Positions 42,836-52,211 of a DNA stretch of 64,000 nucleotides are shown here, one piece after another. Within the stretch, counting starts at the first letter, position 1. Every line of letters starts with the position of its first letter. Both the position numbers and the translations under genes were made by a program. Origin of the DNA: an uncultured Oligoflexales bacterium (lineage in GTDB: Bacteria; Bdellovibrionota_B; Oligoflexia; Oligoflexales; JAPPIL01); assembly GCA_958296095.1 (NCBI GenBank), contig OY282434.1:2262001-2326000 (forward strand), written 5' to 3'. Below the pieces are notes generated by a model, which was not told the DNA's origin, did not search any database, and saw only the letters and a program-made list of their open reading frames with translations.

Positions 42836-43882
42836 TTACTTGCTGCCTTCTTCAACGGTTTTGACCAGCGGAATAGCCATGTCTTCTGTAGGAATATAGA
42901 TGAAGACTTTGTTAGGTGACTTGGCAAGTTCTTCCATCGCTTTCACCGCTTGGTGCTTGATATACAGTGCGGTGAGGGTTTGTTTGACGATCTCCTGCGC
43001 CTTGGCCTGCCCTTCAGCTTGAATGACTTTGATGGCAGCTTTTTCTTTAGCGATGGCCTTTTGAATACGCTGTTCTTCAAGCTGTTGTTGAGCTGCAAGC
43101 TTGCGCTCGACGGCATTCTCAACGACATCGGGATAGTCGATGTTACCAACTGAGACGGTGTCGACTTCAAACGGCTTGCCGACAAGGAAGTTTTTTAGTT
43201 CTTTCAGCACGTTAGCTTCGATAGTGGCACGATTTTCCTTAACATCAGGACTTTCGTAGACCTGCACCGCCTTACGCACCTGGGTGCGCACTGGCTCTTT
43301 GATGTTGGCCTGATACCAGTTAGAGCCGCCATAGATCTCAACGATCTCACGAATCGAAGCCTCGTCCCGCTTCGCCCGTAAACGCACATGGGCGGTAAAC
43401 TCGATGTTCAGCTGGTCGGCGGCGAGAATTTTAAAGCGTTCAGAGTAAGTGCGATAACGAATGTCGATCGGGATGACCTTGTATTCGTTTTGTGAAAAAC
43501 GCAAGCCAAGTCGAGCAGGTCCCTCGACAGTGCGATAGAAACCACCTTGGGTGCGGGAAAGCTTGACTGGCTCTTTATACACATAGCCAACATAACCAGC
43601 CTCGACCATTGGGTTGGAGAACACCAAAAAATTCTTCGACAAATTTAACAAGATCGGCACCGCCACAATTCCCGCGATGATCACCACCTTGCCCTTATTC
43701 TTCCTAGCCAACTCCCAGGCCGTCTTGGCCGCTTCCTCAGCCTGCTTCACAGAAGCACTCTTGCCATCATTCGCCACCTCGCTCGTCATCTGCGTGCCAC
43801 AAGACAGGGACAGCGATAACATCGCGGCCACGAACAGATTTTTGCAATTTACCTTTGCAATAGCCCTACTAACAGTTCTCAC
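42836..43882 (-). CDS. SPFH/prohibitin-family membrane protein
   Basis: A 348-aa protein. A signal-like N-terminus (LFVAAMLSLSLSCG) is followed by a Lys-rich stretch and a membrane helix (VVIIAGIVAVPILLNL). The SPFH core runs from about residue 110 to 260 (FSQNEYKVIPIDIRYRTYSE, ADQLNIEFTAHVRLRAK), and a Glu/Lys/Gln coiled coil (about 255-310, LAAQQQLEEQRIQKAIAKEK) drives ring or cage assembly. Prohibitin-like proteins organise membrane domains and proteases. GTG start with AAGGAG upstream and a strong promoter at 43919-43947. Confidence 0.85.
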   Translation of the reverse strand: MRTVSRAIAKVNCKNLFVAAMLSLSLSCGTQMTSEVANDGKSASVKQAEEAAKTAWELARKNKGKVVIIAGIVAVPILLNLSKNFLVFSNPMVEAGYVGYVYKEPVKLSRTQGGFYRTVEGPARLGLRFSQNEYKVIPIDIRYRTYSERFKILAADQLNIEFTAHVRLRAKRDEASIREIVEIYGGSNWYQANIKEPVRTQVRKAVQVYESPDVKENRATIEANVLKELKNFLVGKPFEVDTVSVGNIDYPDVVENAVERKLAAQQQLEEQRIQKAIAKEKAAIKVIQAEGQAKAQEIVKQTLTALYIKHQAVKAMEELAKSPNKVFIYIPTEDMAIPLVKTVEEGSK

Positions 43883-43918
43883 GATAAGACTCCTTAAAAA
43901 ACAAACAAATAAACCCCG

Positions 43919-43947
43919 ATTATACAGAGCCTTTTAAAATTTTTCAA
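43919..43947 (-). promoter_or_regulatory. Promoter of the SPFH gene
   Basis: On the minus strand TTGAAA (43947-43942), 17 bases, TATAAT (43924-43919), 37 bp before the start codon: a near-consensus sigma-70-type promoter. Confidence 0.75.
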
Positions 43948-44044
43948 GTGTTTTTTGGAAAACTATACAGACACGACCGCGCTTGTCAGATGCCGCGGAA
44001 CGCGCTACCTTCTTGTATCTGCTGCGTTAATAGGGACCGATAGC

Positions 44045-45157
44045 ATGCGCATTGCCCCTCCCGTGGCTTCACGGGGTTTACAGTTGGCGGCGGTCTTCGT
44101 GCTGTTGCTGGTGCTCGGTGCGACCAATCTCTACAGTGCGAGCTTTAACGGCGACTACTGGCAGACACATCTGCTGCATCTCATCCCTGCAGGCTTGGCG
44201 TTTGGGCTATGCGCATTGTTCGTGCCGTTGTCACATCTGCAGGCCTGGGCGTATCCGTTTTACACCCTGATTGTGCTGCTGCATGTGCTGGTGCTGGTGA
44301 TTGGCTATGAGGCTGGGGGTTCGCAGCGCTGGCTATCGTTGGCGGTGGTGCGCTTTCAACCCGCGGAATTTGCCAAGCTAGCTTTGATTTTGGTAACGGC
44401 ACGTTTCTTTGCCTTCCATCGCCGTGTCCACTGTTGGCGACTGCGTGACCTGTGGTTGTTGATTGCGATGACGACACTACTGTGCATGCTGATCTTTCGG
44501 CAACCTGATCTCGGCACGGCAGGCATCTGTCTCGTCGTCGTCTGTGCACAGCTGTGCTTCGTGCCTATCGACAAAAAAAGCATCTTGCTCGCTGCTGCCG
44601 CCGCGCTGGTAGGTAGCTTGGCAGTATGGCAGTTCTTGCTGCACGATTATCAAAAGCTGCGGGTGTTAAACTTACTCAATCCAGCTCTCGACCCGCATGG
44701 CTCAGGCTACAATTCGCGGCAATCCTTGATCGCCACCGGCAGCGGCGGTTTTATGGGCAAAGGTTTTCTGCAGGGATCGCAGAGCCAGTTACACTTTCTC
44801 CCCGCGCGGCACACGGATTTTGCTCTTGCCGTGCTCGCCGAAGAACATGGTTTTATCGGTGCACTGCTGGTCTTGCTGCTGTTCGGGGTGTTCACCTGGA
44901 TTGGCTTGCAGATCTCGCTACGGGTGGCCAAAGACTCCTTTGCAGCCCTGCTGGCTATAGGACTGACCGCTAAAATTTTTGTAGAATTCGCCGTCAACAG
45001 TGCCATGATTGCGGGTCTGTTTCCTGTCGTCGGCACACCCCTGCCGTTTTTTTCTTTCGGCGGCTCGTCCTTGCTTGCTAACAGCTGTGCCGCGGGATTG
45101 CTAGTCGCCATCGATCGTGCTGCTGCATCCCGCCGCGGTGGACAGTGGGTGCATTAA
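44045..45157 (+). CDS. rodA: Rod-shape SEDS peptidoglycan polymerase RodA
   Basis: A 370-aa SEDS glycosyltransferase with about ten membrane helices that makes side-wall peptidoglycan with PBP2. Seen: VRFQPAEFAKLALILVTARF, FRQPDLGTAGICLV (essential Asp), SGGFMGKGFLQGSQSQLHFL followed by PARHTDFALAVLAEEHGFIG, and GTPLPFFSFGGSSLL, which is the RodA form of the C-terminal block. ATG at 44045; the longer frame upstream lacks hydrophobic character. No mreBCD or PBP2 gene is nearby. Confidence 0.93.
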   Translation: MRIAPPVASRGLQLAAVFVLLLVLGATNLYSASFNGDYWQTHLLHLIPAGLAFGLCALFVPLSHLQAWAYPFYTLIVLLHVLVLVIGYEAGGSQRWLSLAVVRFQPAEFAKLALILVTARFFAFHRRVHCWRLRDLWLLIAMTTLLCMLIFRQPDLGTAGICLVVVCAQLCFVPIDKKSILLAAAAALVGSLAVWQFLLHDYQKLRVLNLLNPALDPHGSGYNSRQSLIATGSGGFMGKGFLQGSQSQLHFLPARHTDFALAVLAEEHGFIGALLVLLLFGVFTWIGLQISLRVAKDSFAALLAIGLTAKIFVEFAVNSAMIAGLFPVVGTPLPFFSFGGSSLLANSCAAGLLVAIDRAAASRRGGQWVH

Positions 45158-45236
45158 CCGCGGCGGTGGCATGTTGACTTCCGCGCGTAAATAACTTAGC
45201 TTCGCGCCGAGTAGCTGGCAGTGGTATGGGAATCTG

Positions 45237-47336
45237 ATGCGTCTGACTCTTAATGAAACGCAACAGGAAGCGGTGCAACATCGCGAGGGGCAGGCGGTGG
45301 TCTTTGCCGGTGCAGGCAGTGGCAAGACTCGCATCATTACGGCGCGCATCGCGGCCTTGATCGCGCAGGGCGTTGCCCCGTGGCACATCATGGCAGTAAC
45401 TTTTACCAATCGTGCTGCCAATGAGATGCGCACCCGTGCCGAACAGCTGTCACCACAAGCACGCAAGAGTTTGATTGCCACTTTTCACTCAGCTTGTGCT
45501 CGGTGGCTGCGTGAATTTGCCAGCGAGCTAGGCCTGCCCAACAATTTTTTAATTTACGACCAGCGCGATAGCAACACCGCCCTGAAGACGGTGCTCAACA
45601 GCCTGCATATTCCGCTCGACGATGACAACTCTGTGGCTAGCTACCAGTGGACAATCTCACAGGCAAAGACCAACTGCATCTTTGCCGACGAAGATGACAA
45701 GGTTGCCCATCATTATCCGCTACTGATTGCGAGCGGAGGTCTCAACGTTTACCGTGCCTATCAGGACTACCTGCGAGCTTGCAATGCCGTTGATTTCGGC
45801 GACCTGATTCTGAGTGCGGTTTTTTTGCTGCGTCGCAATGAACTGGTGCGGGAAAGTTTACAAAATCGCTGCCGTTACGTGCTTGTCGACGAATATCAAG
45901 ACATCAATCAATGCCAGTTTGAATTGATCCAGTTGTTAGCGGCCAAACATCGCAACTTGTTTGTCGTCGGTGATGACGATCAATCGATCTACAGTTGGCG
46001 CGGTGCAAGTCCGCACAAAATTTTGCAGTTTCAAGAGGTCTACCCCCAAGCGAAGAAAATAATTCTCAACCGCAATTATCGCAGCTCGGCGACGATTATC
46101 AGCGCCGCGGGATCGCTGATTGCAAGAAACTCCGTGCGGGTAGCCAAAGAGATGTGGACGGCTAACGAAAAGGGCAGCTTGATTGAGTTCAAGAGCGAAG
46201 CCGATGCTGAAATGGAAGCACATGCCATCGTTGACAGTATTGTCAGCGAGCAAGATGAGTTTCCGCGGCGAGAAGTAGCAATTTTTTATCGCACCAACAG
46301 CCAATCACGTCTGCTGGAGGACACGCTTAGGCGGCAGAATGTTAGCTACCAGATATATGGCAGCTTGCGCTTTTACGATCGCGTTGAGATTAAGGACATC
46401 ATTGCCTGGTTGCGGCTCGTCGTCAACGAAAACGATGATGCCAGCTTCAGGCGAGTCATCAATGCACCTCGTTCAGGCATCGGGCCGCGTTCGGTGGAAC
46501 TGATTGAACAGCAGGCAGTGGCAGCAAAACGTTCGCTGCTACAGCAAGCACGCTATCTGGTGCAGGAAAACATGCCCAAACTTGCCGCCAAGCTGAAACA
46601 TTTTGTCACTGCTTTTACCACGCTGCAAAACTCTCTGCGCACGAGCGAGTTGGCTTCGACGTTGCAGATTTTTTTGCAAACGATCGCTTACCTTGAACAT
46701 CTTGACAAAAAATATCGTGATCAGGCGACCGAGAAAAAAGAAAACGTCATGGAGCTTGATACGGCATTGCGTGATTTCGCAGGGCGTTACCCCGAAACGA
46801 CGCTCGACGATTGGCTGCAGTCGGTAGTGTTGATCGGCGATGAACTGCATCAGAGTGGCGAGAGTGTGTCGTTGATGACTTTGCATGCTGCGAAGGGGTT
46901 GGAATTCGATCGCGTCTACGTCTCTGGAGTTGAGGAAGGACTAGTTCCTCACCGCAACAGCGTTGCCTCGCGGGCTGAGTTAGAAGAAGAACGCCGCCTG
47001 CTTTACGTTGGCATGACCCGTGCGAAACAAAAACTCACGCTCACCTGTGCCGCCCGCCGCCGCACTTTTCAAAGATGGACGGACAACCCCCCGTCGCGTT
47101 TCATGGCTGACATTCCCTCCCAGTGCTTGCAGAGCGAGCGCCTGCCCACACCACCACGTGCCGCGGTGCGACGCAGCCAAGCGCAACGTCTCAGCGTCGG
47201 CATGCAGATCGTTCATCCCACCTACGGCATGGGGCATATTACCGGTATTGAAAAATCTTTCGACACCATCGATGTGCTGGTCAACTTCAACGAATTTGGC
47301 CTGATTCGCGTCAAGAGCCACCATCTGCGCATCTGA
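45237..47336 (+). CDS. uvrD: ATP-dependent DNA helicase of the UvrD/PcrA/Rep family
   Basis: A 699-aa superfamily 1A helicase. Motif I is FAGAGSGKTR (around residue 25), Ia TFTNRAANEM, II LVDEYQDIN, III VVGDDDQSIYSWRGA, IV NYRSS, V SLMTLHAAKGLEF, VI LLYVGMTRAKQKL. The C-terminal QIVHPTYGMGHITGIE segment is the Tudor-like domain that binds RNA polymerase in PcrA/UvrD. It is a little shorter than E. coli UvrD. UvrD, PcrA and Rep cannot be told apart with certainty here, but the C-terminal domain favours UvrD/PcrA. Confidence 0.93.
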   Translation: MRLTLNETQQEAVQHREGQAVVFAGAGSGKTRIITARIAALIAQGVAPWHIMAVTFTNRAANEMRTRAEQLSPQARKSLIATFHSACARWLREFASELGLPNNFLIYDQRDSNTALKTVLNSLHIPLDDDNSVASYQWTISQAKTNCIFADEDDKVAHHYPLLIASGGLNVYRAYQDYLRACNAVDFGDLILSAVFLLRRNELVRESLQNRCRYVLVDEYQDINQCQFELIQLLAAKHRNLFVVGDDDQSIYSWRGASPHKILQFQEVYPQAKKIILNRNYRSSATIISAAGSLIARNSVRVAKEMWTANEKGSLIEFKSEADAEMEAHAIVDSIVSEQDEFPRREVAIFYRTNSQSRLLEDTLRRQNVSYQIYGSLRFYDRVEIKDIIAWLRLVVNENDDASFRRVINAPRSGIGPRSVELIEQQAVAAKRSLLQQARYLVQENMPKLAAKLKHFVTAFTTLQNSLRTSELASTLQIFLQTIAYLEHLDKKYRDQATEKKENVMELDTALRDFAGRYPETTLDDWLQSVVLIGDELHQSGESVSLMTLHAAKGLEFDRVYVSGVEEGLVPHRNSVASRAELEEERRLLYVGMTRAKQKLTLTCAARRRTFQRWTDNPPSRFMADIPSQCLQSERLPTPPRAAVRRSQAQRLSVGMQIVHPTYGMGHITGIEKSFDTIDVLVNFNEFGLIRVKSHHLRI

Positions 47337-47373
47337 GCGGCAGGTAACCTGCACCTCAGCGGGCGAGAAGGGC

Positions 47374-48318
47374 TCACCGCGGTGCTTTAATTTCCCCCCA
47401 CGATACCGCCGCCTTCTGCTTGGGATTGACCCCCAGGATGGTGTCGCTCATGCTCATCAATGCTGGTGATGTCGCGGCCGCATAGGGCAAGCCATCCTCA
47501 TCGTAGCCGATGTGTATACCCACTAGTGCCCCGCTGTCTTTCGCGAAGAGAGGCGAAGCGATGCTGGCTGGATTTTGAGGCACGACACAGGTATGCATCG
47601 CTATCCCTTGACGCACAAAGAAATCGCCCGCAACACAGCTACGTCGCATAGCTGGATAGGCGAAGAAGCCCAGTGCGTTGTCAGCGAGATCGGCGCGATA
47701 GGAGAGCATTTCCAACTCCGTCAGCGCCTTCATCGGCCAGAGCTCAACTTTGATTGGCTCATAATCACGCATGTCAACCCCCGCGAGCGTTAGGACGACC
47801 ATGTCGAGAAAACGCCGTTCTGGGTGAGCAAAGACCCTCTTTATCTCGATGTCAACACCCTGTTCAACCAGGCCGTCATAGCCGACCAGCGAGGCTTCCA
47901 CCACGTCGAGGATGTCGTGCTCGATACCCTTGCCATCTCGCATGACAGTGAAGGCACGCAAGCCAACAAACAGCGGCTCGTCATCGGCGTTCATGCCGAG
48001 ATACTCGACGTGCATAACCCGCCACAGGTCACCCGCATCGAGCAGGAGATAGGCAGATGATTTGAGATGCCCCGCTGAGCGGTCATTGACCCGTTGCCAA
48101 TCCTGTGCCACCAGCGATGACGGGGCCGACAGAGTCGCAGCCATCAATGCCACCGCTAAGGACATCTTAGCGCCCGCGGCAACTTTAGCGAGACCTTGCT
48201 CCATTTTCGTGGGCAAGCTCACCGCCCGCAATGCCTGTCGCCACGGTTGCGGCTTGGCTATAATCAGCCCCGCCCCCAGCGCAATGCCCAACAGCAACGA
48301 TAAAAATCGAACGAACAT
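47374..48318 (-). CDS. Exported protein with possible degenerate trypsin-like fold
   Basis: A 314-aa protein of unknown family. It has a first membrane segment (MFVRFLSLLLGIALGAGLII) and a second, signal-peptide-like segment (MSLAVALMAATLSAPSSLVA, about residues 52-71). Later parts recall a chymotrypsin-type protease: HPERRFLDMVVLTL would be the Asp strand and ASIASPLFAKDSGALVGIHI the Ser loop, but the catalytic Ser-Gly pair is not in place and no His block (TAAHC) is seen. If the likeness is real it is a pseudoprotease. This is inference from weak patterns. Confidence 0.55.
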   Translation of the reverse strand: MFVRFLSLLLGIALGAGLIIAKPQPWRQALRAVSLPTKMEQGLAKVAAGAKMSLAVALMAATLSAPSSLVAQDWQRVNDRSAGHLKSSAYLLLDAGDLWRVMHVEYLGMNADDEPLFVGLRAFTVMRDGKGIEHDILDVVEASLVGYDGLVEQGVDIEIKRVFAHPERRFLDMVVLTLAGVDMRDYEPIKVELWPMKALTELEMLSYRADLADNALGFFAYPAMRRSCVAGDFFVRQGIAMHTCVVPQNPASIASPLFAKDSGALVGIHIGYDEDGLPYAAATSPALMSMSDTILGVNPKQKAAVSWGEIKAPR

Positions 48319-48429
48319 GGCCTGCCTCCCTGATTTGTATGGATAGTAACACGGCGGCAGTCCTATACTGCTTTGGCCATGCCGTCAAGTTTTAATTACA
48401 AAAATTTTGCAAGAAATTTATCCGCATGC

Positions 48430-49383
48430 TTACTTTCTGTGTGGCTCGGAGTTAGTTTGCACTATTTTGTTTTCAAGTAACTGTAGATGTTCGCTAATTT
48501 TCTCTAGTTTTGCTGTCAAACTATTGAATTCTTGCCGAATGCTGGTGTTCCGCTGTTGGCGTAGTCTTGCCTGCAGATCGGCTTGCTTCTGCAGATCGGT
48601 CATGTTGTTGATGATCACCCCGATGAAGAGGTTAAGCATAATCATCGTGCCCAGCAGCACGAAGGAGACGAAGAACAGCGGGGCGAGGAAAAAATGGGCA
48701 CGGGGGGCCGTGCACAGCTGCGAAATATCACCATAGCCATACTGGTCGCAGCCGTACATCGAGATATACATGATGTCGGTCCAGTCTTCGAGCGTGACGA
48801 CACGAAATAGCGATAGCAGCGAAACGTAGAGGTTGGCAAAATGCACGGGATCGTTAGCACCGAAGAGATGCACCCCCATCACCGCGTAGATGTAAAAGAG
48901 AATAAACAGCAGGGCGGATACGTAACCCATCGAAGGCACACTGCGCAGCAACGCCCCGACGATGACTTGCAGACGGGGCAAGGCTGTAATCAGGCGCAGC
49001 ACTCGCAAAATGCGCACCAGCCGCACGACATAGATGAATTTTGTGTCGAAAGGCAGGAAGCAGACGACGACGATAACAAAGTCGAAGACGTTCCAACCGT
49101 CACGAAAAAAACGCAGTGGCTGCCTGCCGCACGCTATGATCTTCACCATGATCTCGAGCACAAAGATGGCGAGGATGATCGTGTCGACTAGCTGCAGCAG
49201 GTCTTGATAGCGAGTGGCGAATGGCGGGTAGGTCTCAACCCCAATTACCGCACCCGCAAAGATGATGACGGCGATGATAGCACCGCGCCAGAACGGATGC
49301 TCAACCGCGGCGGCGCAAAAATCTACACTACGGGACAGTAAGGTGCGCAAGGTTAGTTTCCTCAGGCCATGATGTGGTAACAT
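48430..49383 (-). CDS. Bacterial voltage-gated cation channel (NaChBac family)
   Basis: A 317-aa six-helix subunit that forms tetramers. S4 shows arginines every third residue (R121, R124, R127, R130). The pore has FRVVTLEDWTDIMYISMYG with selectivity filter TLEDWTD (197-203). S6 is LLGTMIMLNLFIGVIINNM, and a C-terminal coiled coil (QADLQARLRQQRN onward) assembles the tetramer. Sodium channels of this family have TLESWS; Asp at 200 and 203 as here resembles the calcium-selective filter TLDDWSD made in NavAb, so calcium or mixed permeation is likely. Divergent from an ABC transporter gene by 40 bp. Confidence 0.92.
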   Translation of the reverse strand: MLPHHGLRKLTLRTLLSRSVDFCAAAVEHPFWRGAIIAVIIFAGAVIGVETYPPFATRYQDLLQLVDTIILAIFVLEIMVKIIACGRQPLRFFRDGWNVFDFVIVVVCFLPFDTKFIYVVRLVRILRVLRLITALPRLQVIVGALLRSVPSMGYVSALLFILFYIYAVMGVHLFGANDPVHFANLYVSLLSLFRVVTLEDWTDIMYISMYGCDQYGYGDISQLCTAPRAHFFLAPLFFVSFVLLGTMIMLNLFIGVIINNMTDLQKQADLQARLRQQRNTSIRQEFNSLTAKLEKISEHLQLLENKIVQTNSEPHRK

Positions 49384-49423
49384 ACATAATACCTATTTCT
49401 GTTTGTGAGGGTAAAGTCTAACC

Positions 49424-50125
49424 ATGGCCGCGGTGTTGTCGTTGCAAGATGTGCGCTTTGCTTGGTCGGCGCATGCACCCCCCCTGCTGCACGTCAAGGC
49501 GTTCAGTGTGGCGCGGGGCGAGAGAGTTTTTTTGCACGGTGCTAGTGGCAGCGGCAAGACGACCTTGCTCAACCTCAGCAGTGGGGTGCTGTTACCACAG
49601 CAGGGCAGGCTGCAACTGCTCGGCCACGAGTTGACCACTATGCCATCGGCTGCACGTGATCGCTTACGAGGAGCAGAGGTCGGCTATATTTTCCAAATGT
49701 TCAATCTGCTACCAGCGTTCAATGCCCTGGAGAATGTCTGTGCGCCCTGTCGTTTCTCCGCGGCCAAACGCCAGCGGGTTGCGGCACAGGGCTTGTCGGT
49801 GGAAGACGCGGCACGGCACTTGCTGCTTGCCTTGCAGCTCGACCCGCAACAACTAGCCACCCAACGTGTCAGTCGCCTCAGTGTCGGACAACAGCAGCGG
49901 GTCGCCGCGGCACGCGCCCTGCTCGGTGCACCACCGCTTATTATCGCCGACGAACCGACTTCGGCACTTGATCACGATGTGCGCGAGCAGTTTCTCGACC
50001 TGCTGTTCGCTCAATGTCAAAAATTCAACATCGCCCTGCTACTAGTCAGTCATGCGCGTGAATTAGGCCGCCGCTTCGATCGCAGCCTGGCTTGGCGCGA
50101 CCTCAACCGTGCAGGAGATACATGA
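49424..50125 (+). CDS. ABC transporter ATP-binding protein (LolD/MacB-like)
   Basis: A 233-aa ATPase. Walker A is LHGASGSGKTTLL, the Q-loop is VGYIFQMFNLLPAF, the signature is LSVGQQQRVAAARAL, Walker B is LIIADEPTSALD, and the H-loop is LLVSHAREL. The sequence places it with MacB/LolD/FtsE-type ATPases that pair with FtsX-like permeases. It overlaps the permease gene by 4 bp (ATGA). Together with the DUF3299 gene it forms a three-gene operon. Confidence 0.92.
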   Translation: MAAVLSLQDVRFAWSAHAPPLLHVKAFSVARGERVFLHGASGSGKTTLLNLSSGVLLPQQGRLQLLGHELTTMPSAARDRLRGAEVGYIFQMFNLLPAFNALENVCAPCRFSAAKRQRVAAQGLSVEDAARHLLLALQLDPQQLATQRVSRLSVGQQQRVAAARALLGAPPLIIADEPTSALDHDVREQFLDLLFAQCQKFNIALLLVSHARELGRRFDRSLAWRDLNRAGDT

Positions 50126-51345
50126 TGCTACTGCGCGTCGCGGCAAAGAACCTGCTCTACCGTCGCCTGACGACAGCACTGATGGTCGTAGCAATCGCCG
50201 CGGGCGTATCCCTGCTGTTCGCGATCGAGCGAGTACGTTCGGGAGCGAGAGAGAGTTTCGCGTCCACGGTCGCGGGCATTGACCTCATCGTCGGCGCACG
50301 TGGCAGTCCTATCAACCTCCTGCTCTACAGCGTGTTTCATCTCGGCGATGCGGTCAACCATATCAGCGCGGCGACCTGGCAAGAGCTGCGCCAGCATTCG
50401 GCGGTGAAGGCTGCTATCCCTTTAGCGATGGGCGATTCGTGGCGAGGGCATCGGGTTATCGGCACGACCGCGGATTATTTTACCCATTATCGTTACGGCG
50501 ATCAGCGGCAGCTTGTCTTCAGTGCGGGGCGCGCTTTCACGGGGCTATTTGATGTGGTCGTGGGACATGCGGTCGCCCAACGCCTGTCCCAGGGTTTAGG
50601 GGAACGGCTGGTATTGGCACATGGGGTAAGCGAGGTGAGTTTTAATGTGTCGCACGATGATATGCCGTTCACAGTCGTGGGCATCTTAGCCCGCACCCAT
50701 ACTCCGACCGATCGTTCGTTGTTCGTGTCCTTGCCTGCAATCACCGCCTTGCATCGCGATGCCGATGCCCGCACCGCGCCGCTGGAGTTGCCAACGCTTA
50801 CGGCAGTACTGCTGAAGTTGCAGGAGAAGTTTACCGTGTTGGCATTGCAGCGCGAAATCAACACTCACCGACCTGAGGCATTGACGGCAATCATGCCGAG
50901 TGTGAGCTTGCGGCAGCTGTGGCAGACACTCGGCGTGGCGGAACGCGTGTTCTTGCTGCTGAGTTTTTTGGTGTTCGGAATCTCGCTATTGGGCATGACG
51001 GTAGCGCTACTGATCGGGCTTGATGCCAGGCGACAGGAGATGGCGGTGTTGCGTGCCATTGGCGCTTCGCCGCGCTTTATCTTTGCGGTGCTGATCGTTG
51101 AAGCCTTGCTGATAAGTCTGGCCGGCATCGTCGCTGGGGTGGCCCTCTCGTATATGGGGCTGTATGCCTTCGAGCCGCTGCTGGCAACCAAGCTTGGCTT
51201 GACCACAGGTATGTTTACCCCCGCGGCGACTGACGTGTGGTTTTTGTTGGCCATCATCGGCTGTGCACTGTTAGCAGGCTGTGTCCCCGCGTGGCTTGCC
51301 TATCGCGGTTCCTTGGCGGATGGCCTGACTGTGCGGATGGGTTAG
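50122..51345 (+). CDS. ABC transporter permease (FtsX/MacB-like)
   Basis: A 407-aa inner-membrane protein with one N-terminal helix (LTTALMVVAIAAGVSLLFAI), a large periplasmic domain (residues about 45-280) and three C-terminal helices (FLLLSFLVFGISLLGMTVAL, FIFAVLIVEALLISLAGIVA, VWFLLAIIGCALLAGCVPAW). RRQEMAVLRAIGASPRF in the loop after the second helix is the FtsX-family coupling motif. Start at the ATG in the ATGATG overlap. It probably drives a periplasmic mechanotransmission or export step, not import through a channel. Confidence 0.9.
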   Translation: MMLLRVAAKNLLYRRLTTALMVVAIAAGVSLLFAIERVRSGARESFASTVAGIDLIVGARGSPINLLLYSVFHLGDAVNHISAATWQELRQHSAVKAAIPLAMGDSWRGHRVIGTTADYFTHYRYGDQRQLVFSAGRAFTGLFDVVVGHAVAQRLSQGLGERLVLAHGVSEVSFNVSHDDMPFTVVGILARTHTPTDRSLFVSLPAITALHRDADARTAPLELPTLTAVLLKLQEKFTVLALQREINTHRPEALTAIMPSVSLRQLWQTLGVAERVFLLLSFLVFGISLLGMTVALLIGLDARRQEMAVLRAIGASPRFIFAVLIVEALLISLAGIVAGVALSYMGLYAFEPLLATKLGLTTGMFTPAATDVWFLLAIIGCALLAGCVPAWLAYRGSLADGLTVRMG

Positions 51346-51447
51346 TTTTTGCCGCCGCTCATGAGCTGGCGCGGAGGCAAGAGGGGAGGCCGCGGTTGTA
51401 AACGCACATACATGCGTATTGACGCGTGCTTTGGGAGGCTAGCCTAG

Positions 51448-51921
51448 GTGTTTAAGTTTGGGGCGGCCGCGGTGTTTGTCATCGTTGCCGCGGTGTTGAC
51501 GTGGTATTTTATTCCTAACGACCTCAAGGAAGTCATATATGAGTCGCAGCCTGAGCCGCCAGCCACCCTCAGCTGGCATACCCTGCAACTGCTAGACTAC
51601 AAGACTGGCACTGCACCACCCCCTGTGAAAGATCTACATGGCAAGCGAGTCAGAGTGCCTGGCTTCGTCGTGCCGCTATTGGATAGTGTCACCGTGTTGA
51701 AAGAATTCCTGCTCGTGCCCGATCCGCAAGCCTGCATTCATGTGCCACCACCGCCACCGAACTTAATCGTCTATGTCAAACTGCGCAAAGCCATCCCCTA
51801 CCGCAACGCCTTCAACCCCGCCTGGGTCAGCGGCATAATTTACATCCTCGACACACAAAGCCAATTCGGCACCGCTTCATGGCGCATGGATGGCATAAAA
51901 ATTGCGCCCTATCAACCCTAA
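51448..51921 (+). CDS. DUF3299 protein, membrane anchored
   Basis: A 157-aa protein with an N-terminal helix (FGAAAVFVIVAAVLTWYFI) and a periplasmic domain. The DUF3299 marks are GKRVRVPGFVVPLL, FLLVPDPQACIHVPPPPPN and the C-terminal beta part. DUF3299 genes commonly follow an FtsX-like ABC pair, in an operon that I recall as zinc-regulated in Vibrio (zrg). The zinc link is not visible here, since a DUF2796 (ZrgA-like) gene is not in the window. GTG start. Array A6 begins at its stop codon. Confidence 0.85.
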   Translation: MFKFGAAAVFVIVAAVLTWYFIPNDLKEVIYESQPEPPATLSWHTLQLLDYKTGTAPPPVKDLHGKRVRVPGFVVPLLDSVTVLKEFLLVPDPQACIHVPPPPPNLIVYVKLRKAIPYRNAFNPAWVSGIIYILDTQSQFGTASWRMDGIKIAPYQP

Positions 51922-52211
51922 GGCAACGAGCGAGCGGAGCTAGCTCGCTGCGCTCGCTACGCTGTTTTTTGTATCGCTCGCTTCCTAGCTCGCTTCGCTC
52001 GCTACGCTGTTTTTTGTATCGCTCGCTTCCTAGCTCGCTTCGCTCGCTACGCTGCTTTTTGTATCGCTCGCTTCCTAGCTCGCTGCTTGCACTCATACCT
52101 CTTGCTATTGCGTTCAAGCTTGCCATCAGGCCCCTCGCTGCTTGCACTCAGGCTTCCCGCGATTGCGTTCAAGCTTGCTCTCAGATCTCTCGCGGTTGCC
52201 CCCACCTCTTG

